NCBI GenBank assembly: GCA_030522415.1
Contig: CM060130.1
Coordinates: forward strand, 21,340,965-21,404,964
Direction: 5' to 3'
DNA: 64,000 bases
DNA from: Channallabes apus
Taxonomy: Eukaryota; Chordata; Actinopteri; Siluriformes; Clariidae
Of this stretch, positions 56,301 through 64,000 are shown piece by piece. Below the pieces are notes generated by a model, which was given only the letters and a program-made list of their open reading frames with translations, was not told the origin of the DNA and searched no databases. Both the position numbers and the translations under genes were made by a program. Within the stretch, counting starts at the first letter, position 1. The number at the start of each line of letters is the position of its first letter.

Positions 56301-56530
56301 ACATGTTCAGAGGAGAGAGTGTGAATATATCAGTAGAAGGATGCTGAGGTTGGAACTGCCAGGCAGGAGGTCTAGAGGAAGACCAAAGAGGAGATTTATG
56401 GATGCAGTGAGAGAGGACATGAAGTTAGTTGGTGTGAGAGAAGAGGATGCAGAGGATAGGGTTAGATGGAGGCAGTTGATTCGCTGTGGCGACCCCTGAA
56501 AGGGAACAGCCGAAAGACAAAGAAGAAGAA
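53361..56530 (+). mobile_element. RTE-clade LINE, near full length, broken frames
   Basis: Begins aatgcaaccatgg with a G run, then a gtcaggaagggcatccgacg-type leader, and ends tggcgacccctgaaagggaa plus a cgaaagacaaagaagaa tail. The order is leader, endonuclease, RT and C-terminal domain. A tandem duplication of ataaccctagtgg with inserted gaattt repeats lies at 54363-54420. Confidence 0.92.
53422..56499 (+). pseudogene. RTE ORF (endonuclease + reverse transcriptase), several frameshifts
   Basis: Endonuclease: VGTYNVGTMTGKARELVD and DILCVQETRWND at 53660-53780; after a shift VIGADFNGHVG near 54060 (catalytic Asp and Asn present). RT: VGPDDIPVEVWK (55090), YRGIKLMSHTMKLWERA, QYGFMPRKSTSDAV, FVDLEKAYDRVPR (catalytic Asp), LHQGSALSPFLF and MMFADDIVL (catalytic Asp pair, near 55750). 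The C-terminal RLRWFGHVQRRE and GRRSRGRPKRRFMDAVREDM are typical of RTE elements. Breaks occur near 53808, 53885, 54270, 55000, 55876 and 55985, so no full protein can be made, although catalytic residues persist. Confidence 0.9.
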
Positions 56531-57215
56531 TATAACATTTGTAGATGAGCGTTAGCGACTCTGAAGACAAAACTAGCATGTCAGCTTTTATCCCTTAACT
56601 ACGTACTGAGTAACCGAGTACTGAAGCATGACTACTGCTTAACTGTTAAACACTTTTGGGTTTTTCTCGAACTTTCATGAACTGAGCTCTCGTGCAGTCG
56701 TGTATGCTGGAGAGGGGCAGTTCTGAAAGTTTAGCTTGCCAGCTCCTGTAAATCGAGCCCCAGCATTTGTCTCTCGGGTGCAGGCTTGCATTATATTCCA
56801 GTCACAGAAGTAACAATTATGTGTTAATTTAAAAATAAATTCATACTGAATTTTTATAAAACCAGGCAACACAAATTGTGAAGCAAAATGTGAAGCTTTA
56901 GCGTCTTTTGAGGGAAAGAAGAGTGATGTTAACTCCAGACTGTAAACATAACTGACTGCTGCTGTAGCTGCCAGTGATTTTCACAAAAAAAAAAATGGAA
57001 AACTCATTAAAATGCTGTTGTTGTGCCACGGGCAGAAAATTTTATCCTGACAGTTACAAGAGATAAAAACGTTAATTAAAAAGTAACATGAAGCCTAACG
57101 TTGTCTAAGCTCACCTCAGTAATGTCAGGGTGCATCAGAATAGTGACAAGTGGACACCGGCCTCACGTATATAACTCTAACTGTCTTAAATAACCTGTAA
57201 AATAAATATACAAAA
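56531..57215 (+). repeat. Second copy of block shared with 25205-25800
   Basis: Starts with the right target duplication (56531-56546). Contains an extra segment near 56700-56890 absent from the first copy. The stretch with tcacctcagtaatgtcaggg, which on the minus strand holds the possible splice donor, is kept. Confidence 0.6.
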
Positions 57216-58149
57216 TATTTTAACAACATTAATTGATTCAATAGTTATCTATTTGGAGTTTTTTCAGTGAATAAAGTTTCAATCTTTACATTTTTCTGAT
57301 TGTACCTGTACATAGAAAAAGGTTTATACGGTAAACAGCGTGTGTGATCAAGAAGACTCATTTGAGTACTGATTCTGAACAAGCCAAATATGTGTTAAAC
57401 ATCTATGGGGGCTGAGCCCCCCTTAACTGAAAATCCTATAAACGCCCCTGATTAATAGAGTACAAGTGTGCATCGCTGTACCAGATGAAGCCTGCTTTCA
57501 GGAAGAGCAGCTGTTTTAAGTGCAGTTCCGTAGAGTCATGGGTGTCTATAGAACCCTTTTATTAGGACATGTGCCCCAGTATTGTTCTGCTCTGCCTTAG
57601 AACTAGAATCACATTTAAACAAATTTAAACAAGATCTCTTATTTGGCAGGAGATTCATTTAGACTGATAATAATTGGAAATATAATTTTTTTTCTAATCC
57701 ACAATGCTAATGCAATCCAATTGAACTTAAAATACAAGCTGACATGTACCTTTTGGTCCAGGGCTCTATACCATGATGCACATTCATGCACAGTGATTCT
57801 GGGGAATATTACTCAAATATTATTGACTGCATCAAAAAAGTTCTGATAGAAGAGACAAGCAGTAAAGGTGAAGAGATGAGAGTGAAAAGTTGTAGTTGGT
57901 GATAAATGAGAACTACTTAATATTACTTACAGTTCTGACAAATATAACAATCTGAATGATTATATGAATTTTTGAAGCTCAGAGTCACTCAGATTAAGTT
58001 TTATTTAAGAAGGAAGTCCTTTTAAGATGAGTCACAGGCGAGTGATTAACCGCTGTTATTGAAAAACAGACACTACAGTTTATTACTTAAAAACAATCCA
58101 ACTCAGTTTGGACTCTTTTTATTGTTACATTTAGGAGATTTTATATGCC
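57216..58149. other. Unassigned 0.9 kb before U4
   Basis: A/T-rich. A + strand frame at 57643-57846 starts with a hydrophobic stretch but has no recognisable domain. No repeat family is identified. Confidence 0.35.
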
Positions 58150-58202
58150 ACTGGCCACTTTAATAACAGTAAATCTTCACTCTCTATTATTTACTTTCAC
58201 AG

Positions 58203-58212
58203 TTTTATTCAG
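58203..58212 (+). other. Candidate 10-nt microexon, U4 (TTTTATTCAG)
   Basis: Same borders (tactttcacag, gtgagtataaag) with a third, quite different 10-mer. Phase 0 reading is Phe-Tyr-Ser plus G. Confidence 0.5.
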
Positions 58213-58477
58213 GTGAGTATAAAGTCTTTTCTCTGATAGTGATGTGTTGATGCTGCATGAATAATATATTTATTGTGCAGATTAAATAGACTGAACTGTG
58301 TTCACCTCTTCACGCTTACATATGGAGGGTTTTATTATTGACTGTGTATCTATTGTTATGTTTAATAAAAACTCTTACAACTGGAGCTGAAGATTGTTTA
58401 GCAGATATTCTGACTGTAAATCAAGTTTTATCATGATTTATCTAACATTACATTTCTCTCTCTGTTGTTTTATGCAG

Positions 58478-58491
58478 CTACTTCAGCACGG
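58478..58491 (+). other. Candidate 14-nt exon, U4, intact acceptor
   Basis: ctacttcagcacgg, preceded by the strong acceptor ctctgttgttttatgcag and followed by gtaagt. Joined to the 10-nt segment the frame is open (FYS-Ala-TSAR), phase 1 to 0. Confidence 0.5.
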
Positions 58492-58855
58492 GTAAGTAAA
58501 TAACTCGACTTCACACTAATGATAAACACTGATATTTTATAAATTCATCACGTTTATCAGATTTTAATTCAGGAATCAAACAGAAAGATAAAAACATGTT
58601 CAGATGATGTTTATGTGAAGGACTCTGATCAGTAAGTGAGATTTCGCTTTCGTCACTCAGCTTCTTACCCACAATGCACCTGTGTGTAACCCCACTGTAC
58701 TGCAATATTGTAGAGATTTTCACAAATTTAATAACCTAACACCCCCATTCCACTGAGGCGAATTTGCTCTCGAATCTAAACCGATGCAAATTCGTTCTGG
58801 AGAGCTCGGTAGAGGTAACGACTCCTTACAGCCTCTTTTGGACATAAATTTTAAA

Positions 58856-59559
58856 AATTAAGTGGAACGGCTGATTGGAATGGAGGCCTAATCATCTACA
58901 GATTCGCTGGTACGACTCCATCAATCATTCGTTCCTTCATTTACAAACATAAAACTGAAAACAAAGAAAAGTTTAGTTTTTTGATATTCTCTTCCAAAGC
59001 CACACCCACCTACCATCAGGAAGTGTTCCATATATTGTTTTCTTGTCATGCTGGATAAACATCTGCATTTTTCCTGAAAATAAAATGTTGTGCTGTTAAA
59101 GGAGCCCAAACATGTACCCTCTGAGGAAGTGCACTTACTGATACAGTTTCTCTTACTGAAAGCAGGGTTAAAGCTCAAACGGAACGAGTCCTCATGCTCC
59201 TACACCAACATAATAATAAGTCATATAAGAACACACACATTCATTGTTTATAAATATAGAGTGTGAAATTTTAATAATAATGCGTTACATTTAAAATGAC
59301 AATCAATTCATACTTTATGTAGAGACGCTTAAAGCCTTAACCTAATGAAAATACATTTAATAAAACAAGAATATAAATAATAATAATAATATATATAATA
59401 AACTCAACGTTTTATGTAGGTGGCTCTTGGTCAATTTAAAAACTGCTATACATTTTAAAATAAATAAATATTGTTGCACAGCAAGTTCACTCAACTTTTA
59501 GAGAAATGTGCTGGCCAAACTAAACATTGTGGTTTAGTTGACACAACATGTACCCAGTT
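58856..59559. other. Spacer between U4 and U5
   Basis: 58878-58925 repeats 19203-19250 of U0, and 59430-59559 repeats 37975-38065 of U1. A minus-strand frame of 85 codons (58921-59178) with six cysteines is not recognised; it includes a ttttattttcag acceptor-like site, so it may contain a small exon. Confidence 0.4.
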
Positions 59560-59885
59560 TAAATAAACTAGTTGCACAGAAATGCACATATACTGACATA
59601 CTGTATATTGGTAAATAGATGCAGATATCAGAAAATAGTATTTTACAATAAATCACAAGATATTTCTGTTCCTTAAGGGGAACTAGCGGTATATTAGCAC
59701 AATGCTACATTATACAGATTTACTGTGTGTGATGACTGATTGTTGTCTAGTTTTCCTCTTTTTTATTAAGACACACATCAGCTGTGTTTTAACCAGAGTA
59801 ACAGTTACTTTCACATTTTCACATGAAACAATTCACATTTATAATCATGTATTAAATCTTCACTCTCTATTATTTACTTTCACAG

Positions 59886-59895
59886 GACCTGTATG
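59886..59895 (+). other. Candidate 10-nt microexon, U5 (GACCTGTATG)
   Basis: Same 10-mer as U3 with identical splice borders. Confidence 0.5.
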
Positions 59896-60113
59896 GTGAG
59901 TATAAAGTCTTTTCTCTGATAGTGATGTGTTGATGCTGCATGAATAATATATTTATTGTGCAGATGAAATAGATTGGACTGTGCTGTGTGTTCAGACTGC
60001 AATAGGACATAGATATATGAGCATCATGAGCATAGTGTAGTGAACACAACAGACTGTGATCGCTGGCAGAACATTCATCATGCTGTTGTCTAGTTTATCA
60101 TTAGTGTTCTACA

Positions 60114-60139
60114 GACACACACACACACACACACACACA
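60114..60139. repeat. (CA)n microsatellite in U5
   Basis: Short CA run at the position conserved among units. Confidence 0.95.
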
Positions 60140-60422
60140 AATCTGACCTACACACTGATACTGAGAGATAGATATCAAAGGCACAGATAGAAAAGTAGAA
60201 AAGACGTGTTTTATTCAACAGTCTTTGTTAATAAAACAGTATTTCACTGTCTAAATATACACTATTTATACTGACTGTGTATCTGTTGTTATATTTAATA
60301 AACAGTCTTACAACTGGAGCTGAACATCTTTGTACTGAAAGTGAAGATTGTTTAACAGATATTCTGACTGTTTATTTTCACTGTATATTTTCTCATCTTA
60401 ATCTCTTACTTGTTTTGCACAG

Positions 60423-60436
60423 GTGCTTCCTCATCA
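60423..60436 (+). other. Candidate 14-nt exon, U5, intact acceptor
   Basis: gtgcttcctcatca, preceded by ctcttacttgttttgcacag and followed by gtgagtaaac. Joined to the U5 10-nt segment it stays open (DLY-Gly-ASSS). The flanks differ from the other units more than the rest of U5 does. Confidence 0.5.
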
Positions 60437-60520
60437 GTGAGTAAACAATCTTTTTTTACAGTAATTGTAATATTGTATAAACAAAATACAATAAATACTG
60501 TAATATTTTATAAATCTATC

Positions 60521-63500
60521 AATTCAATTCAATTCAGTTTTATTTGTATAGCGATTTTAACAATTGACAATGTCTCAAAACAGCTTTACACAATCAAAAT
60601 AATTATTTAAGTTTGTATGGAATGTGAATGTGTATGAATCAAAATGTTCAGGTAGTCCCTGGTGAGGAAGCCCGAGGGCGACAGTGGCAAGGAAAAACTC
60701 CCTGAGATGGTAATAGGAAGAAACCTTGAGAGGAACCAGACTCGACAGGGAACCCATCCTCATCTGGGTGAAACAGAAAGCAGGAAATGATCTGCATTTA
60801 TACAGTGTTAAGTGTTAGGTTCAGCTATAATAGTTGATGTTGGTTGATGTTGTAATACTTGATGTAAAATGGAGTCCAGTAGTTATTCGAGACTTGTAAA
60901 ACGTTCCAGTCCTGAACTATCGAATTGTCAAGTCCTCAGAGAAAAAGCTGACAACACCAGTCGAGGCCAGAACCATCTTCTAAGTAGAGAGAATCATCCC
61001 CAGACACCAGGCACATCCTAAAGAGACACACGGGGCATCCATGCGATGAGACCTCCAACCAGAAACCGGGCACCAGGATGGATCAGACAGGTCCGGAGGA
61101 CAGAGGGAGTCTGGATCACTGGCAGCTCAGGAACCACATGTGTAGCTCGACAGAGAGAGAGAGAGAGAGAGAGTGAAAGGGGGAGACAGGGGGAGAGAGG
61201 AAAGAGAAAGAGGGGGAGGAAGAGAAGAGGAGGAGAGATTGCAATTAGGTATGGTCACAGTCACAATGTCTAATGTGAATGTATATTTACTGTAGAGTGC
61301 AAGCAGGGACTCCGGCAGGACTAACTATGACAGCATAACTAAAAGGGAGAGCCAGAAGGAAACACAAACATGAGGGCTCCCTGAGATGTAAAGCAAACAA
61401 TCACCTCACCGTCAACAAACCTGAGTGATCAAATGAGACTGAGGAACACAGCATCTAAACATACCAGTTCACCATAATACTCTACGTCCATGAGTCCCCC
61501 AGATCTGCTCCATTACCTTATGGCTAATCTATTTATAAAAATGCTTGGCTAAATAAATAGGTTTTTAGCCTAGACTTAAACACTGAGACTGTGTCTGAGT
61601 CCCGAACACTATTTGGAAGACTATTCCATAATTTTGGGGCTTTGTAAGAAAAAGCTCTGCCCCCAGCTGTAGTTTTCATAATACGCGGTACTGACAAGCA
61701 GCCTGCATTCTTTGACCGAAGTAGGCGTGGCGGATCGTAAGACACTAGCAGTTCGCTCAGATACTGCGGGGCGAGACCATTTAATGCCTTATATGTCAAG
61801 AGTAGTATTTTAAAATCAATGTGAAATTTCACAGGGAGCCAATGCAGTGAAGATAGGATAGGGGTGATGTGCTCATATCTTCTGGTTCTAGTGAGGACTC
61901 TCGCTGCTGCATTCTGGACTAGCTGAAGCTTGTTTATGCACCTAACTGAACAACCAGACAGTAAGGCATTACAATAGTCCAACCTAGAAGTGATAAAAGC
62001 ATGAACTAGTTTTTCTGCATCGTTTAGCGACAATATATTTCTTATTTTGGCGATATTTCTGAGGTGAAAGAATGCTATCCTGGTGATATTATCTACATGA
62101 GCTTCAAATGAAAGGCTGGAATCTATAATCACGCCGAGGTCTTTTACTGTTGCACTTGATGGAACAGAAAGGCCATCTAAAGTTACGGTGTCATCTAAGA
62201 TTTTACTTCTAGCTGTATGACTATGTCCTATGACTAGAACTTCTGTCTTATCCGGATTAAGCAGAAGGAAGTTAATTAGCATCCAATTTCTTATGTCCTG
62301 CACACATTGCTCAACTTTAGTAAGATGGTTTTTCTCATCAGGTTTTGTTGAGACGTATAGCTGTGTGTCGTCAGCATAACAATGAAAACTAATAACATGC
62401 TTACGGATTATGTTGCCCAGAGGAAGCATGTAAAGGGAAAAAAGCACTGGGCCTAAAACTGAACCCTGCGGAACGCCAAACTCCACTAGAGAACATGCAG
62501 AATAATCACCATTTAAGTCTACATACTGATAACGATCGGTCAAATAGGATCTGAGCCAGGAGAGGGCTGTACCCTTAATTCCTACTACATTTTCTAATCT
62601 GTGAAGAAGAATAGCATGATCAATAGTGTCAAAAGCTGCACTGAGGTCGAGTAATACAAGCATAGTTACACAACCCTGATCAGAGGCCAATAGGAGGTCA
62701 TTTACTACTTTCACGAGTGCTGTTTCTGTGCTGTGATGAGGCCTAAATCCTGACTGATACAGTTCATGTATGCCATTTCTATGTAGATATGAGCATAGCT
62801 GCTCCGCTACTATCTTTTCCAGAATCTTAGAGATAAAGGGGAGGTTTGATATTGGCCTGTAATTGGACAGCTGACAGGGGTCGAGGTCAGGTTTCTTAAT
62901 TATTGGTTTGATAACTGCTACTTTAAAAGATTTTGGAACATAACCAATGCTGAGTGAGGAATTAATTATTCTCAACAGCGGTTCTGTTATTACTGGTACT
63001 ATCTGTTTAAGAAAATGTGTCGGTATAGGATCTAATATACAGGTTGATGAATTTGCAGAAGAGATGAGTGAAATTAGTTCATTCTCTTCAAGAGGAGTAA
63101 AGTATTCTAGGTTTGAATCTGACATGGCTAGGTTAACATCTGTATCAATTACATTGTTTGGTTTCAAAGCCTCAATTTTATGCCTGATATTTACAATTTT
63201 ATTATTAAAAAAGTTCATGAAGTCCTCACTATTGCATGATGTTGTTGTGGAGATTTCTGTAGTGGTCTTATTTCTGGTTAATTTGGCTACGGTATTAAAT
63301 AAAAATCTAGGATTATTTTTATTTTCTTCTATAAGAGTGGAGAGATACGTTGATCTAGCTACACTAAGAGCTTTCCTATAGTTCAGGATGCTCTCTTTCC
63401 ATGCTATTTGAAATACCAATAATTTAGTTTGACGCCATTTACGCTCTAATTTCCGAGCAGTCTGTTTTAAAGTGCGCGTGTGATCGTTATACCAGGGAGC

Positions 63501-64000
63501 GAGTTTCTTATCTCTAATAATTTTTCTTTTAGCTGGAGCTACATTATCTAAGGTACAGCGAAGTAGTGTCGACTCTAAATATTCAGTCGCCTGATCAAGT
63601 TCTGTGGGGTCAGACGGTGGCCTAATCGAAGTTGGTAACTCTGGGAGATTACTGATAAACCTCTGTGTGGTAGTTGATGTGAATGTACGTTTAATACGGT
63701 AGCGCGGTGCTGTGCGTACATTATCACTGTGACACACTTGAATGGAGACAAGATAGTGATCTGAGATAATTTCAGACAGTGGAATTGTGAATACATTTCT
63801 TATATTTAATCCGAAGAATATTACTAAATCTAAAGTGTGACCTGCTTTATGAGTGGGTCCTACTACACACTGATTTACGCCTACGGAGTCCAGTATGGAC
63901 ATAAATGCTGTTCTCAGAGGGTCTTCTGGATTCTCAAAATGAATGTAAAAATCTCCAGCAATTAACACTTTGTCTACAGAAACGACCAGGTCTGAGATGA
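60521..64000 (-). mobile_element. Long L2 LINE copy (B), runs off the window
   Basis: 3' tail (aattcaattcaattcagttt) at 60521, a 1.0 kb 3' UTR with a GA-rich run, then an ORF open to the window edge. Highly similar to copy A at 43281-47565. Confidence 0.92.
61533..64000 (-). CDS. L2 ORF2 protein, partial: RT intact, endonuclease GDFY
   Basis: Open from the edge of the window to the stop at 61533, more than 820 codons. RT motifs are intact: [40 protein letters not shown] and the catalytic [10 protein letters not shown] (codon at 62367-62369). In the endonuclease the conserved GDFN reads GDFY at the codon 63945-63947 (AAC to TAC on the minus strand). That replaces the Asn that pairs with the catalytic Asp in apurinic-type endonucleases, so target nicking should fail. 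GHTLDLVIF and SDHYLVS are intact. The start lies outside the window. Confidence 0.92.
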   Translation of the reverse strand, partial: ISDLVVSVDKVLIAGDFYIHFENPEDPLRTAFMSILDSVGVNQCVVGPTHKAGHTLDLVIFFGLNIRNVFTIPLSEIISDHYLVSIQVCHSDNVRTAPRYRIKRTFTSTTTQRFISNLPELPTSIRPPSDPTELDQATEYLESTLLRCTLDNVAPAKRKIIRDKKLAPWYNDHTRTLKQTARKLERKWRQTKLLVFQIAWKESILNYRKALSVARSTYLSTLIEENKNNPRFLFNTVAKLTRNKTTTEISTTTSCNSEDFMNFFNNKIVNIRHKIEALKPNNVIDTDVNLAMSDSNLEYFTPLEENELISLISSANSSTCILDPIPTHFLKQIVPVITEPLLRIINSSLSIGYVPKSFKVAVIKPIIKKPDLDPCQLSNYRPISNLPFISKILEKIVAEQLCSYLHRNGIHELYQSGFRPHHSTETALVKVVNDLLLASDQGCVTMLVLLDLSAAFDTIDHAILLHRLENVVGIKGTALSWLRSYLTDRYQYVDLNGDYSACSLVEFGVPQGSVLGPVLFSLYMLPLGNIIRKHVISFHCYADDTQLYVSTKPDEKNHLTKVEQCVQDIRNWMLINFLLLNPDKTEVLVIGHSHTARSKILDDTVTLDGLSVPSSATVKDLGVIIDSSLSFEAHVDNITRIAFFHLRNIAKIRNILSLNDAEKLVHAFITSRLDYCNALLSGCSVRCINKLQLVQNAAARVLTRTRRYEHITPILSSLHWLPVKFHIDFKILLLTYKALNGLAPQYLSELLVSYDPPRLLRSKNAGCLSVPRIMKTTAGGRAFSYKAPKLWNSLPNSVRDSDTVSVFKSRLKTYLFSQAFL

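Larger units (their letters stand above)
58150..58855 (+). repeat. Duplicated host unit U4, shortened
   Basis: Contains the 10-nt segment and the 14-nt segment with only 265 bp between them; the CA run and 46-nt segment are deleted. It continues with the block that opens the window. Confidence 0.85.
59560..60440 (+). repeat. Duplicated host unit U5, shortened
   Basis: Starts like U3. After the CA run (60114-60139) a deletion removes the 46-nt segment (aaagacg joined to tgttttattcaacag). It ends with a divergent 14-nt segment. Confidence 0.85.

Overview
This window comes from a teleost fish nuclear genome. The evidence is the dense mix of fish-type repeats: L2-clade LINEs with (TTGAA)n tails, an RTE-clade LINE, a Tx1/L1-type LINE, Tc1/mariner transposons, a tRNA-derived SINE, a Ty3/Gypsy chromovirus, an endogenous retrovirus (ERV) and many CA/TA/TC microsatellites. 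An otophysan such as a catfish is possible, but I cannot name the species. No complete ordinary host protein-coding gene is visible, and I see no rRNA, tRNA gene or CRISPR array.

Under the transposons lies an older layer: a locally duplicated host unit, present as U0 (starts before position 1, resumes at 6514, 18724 and about 25205), U1 (26905-28257 plus 36799-38500), U2 (38500-40137), U3 (50690-53344 plus 56547-57215), U4 (58150-58855) and U5 (59560-60440). Each core unit carries very short segments bordered by good splice acceptors and donors: a 10-nt segment, a 46-nt segment (U1-U3 only) and a 14-nt segment, on the + strand. Their reading phases fit together: 10+14 and 46+14 are both in frame, 10+46+14 is not. 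In the U1/U2 versus U3/U5 comparison the 10-nt segment differs at half its positions while about 200 nt on each side look identical. This exon-restricted divergence is the most unusual signal in the window.

Layout. 334-6448: composite minus-strand LINE block inside U0, with an esterase-type ORF1 (4702-5625). 6881-18723: an L2 3' piece split by an ERV (7035-17615, minus) whose LTRs are almost identical although its coding interior is ruined; a + strand L2 (11296-13521) sits inside its pol. 20191-24679: Ty3/Gypsy chromovirus, minus, broken. 24720-24975: terminal exon of an unidentified host-like gene or pseudogene, minus. 25961-26788: TA repeat, Tc1-derived MITE, CA repeat. 28892-36798: a nest in which a mariner/IS630-type transposon holds a SINE and a Tc1 element, and the Tc1 right terminal repeat holds a 3.9 kb insertion with a palindrome, an L2 LINE and a 29-bp minisatellite. 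41021-43280: Tx1-type LINE split by a CpG-rich solo LTR. 43281-47565 and 60521-64000: two long, nearly intact L2 copies with complementary active-site lesions. 53361-56530: RTE-clade LINE with a clean target-site duplication.

The repeat units serve as empty-site controls for one another. The mariner-like insertion in U1 is absent at the matching point of U0, and the RTE insertion in U3 is absent in U0, so these insertions followed the duplication of the unit.
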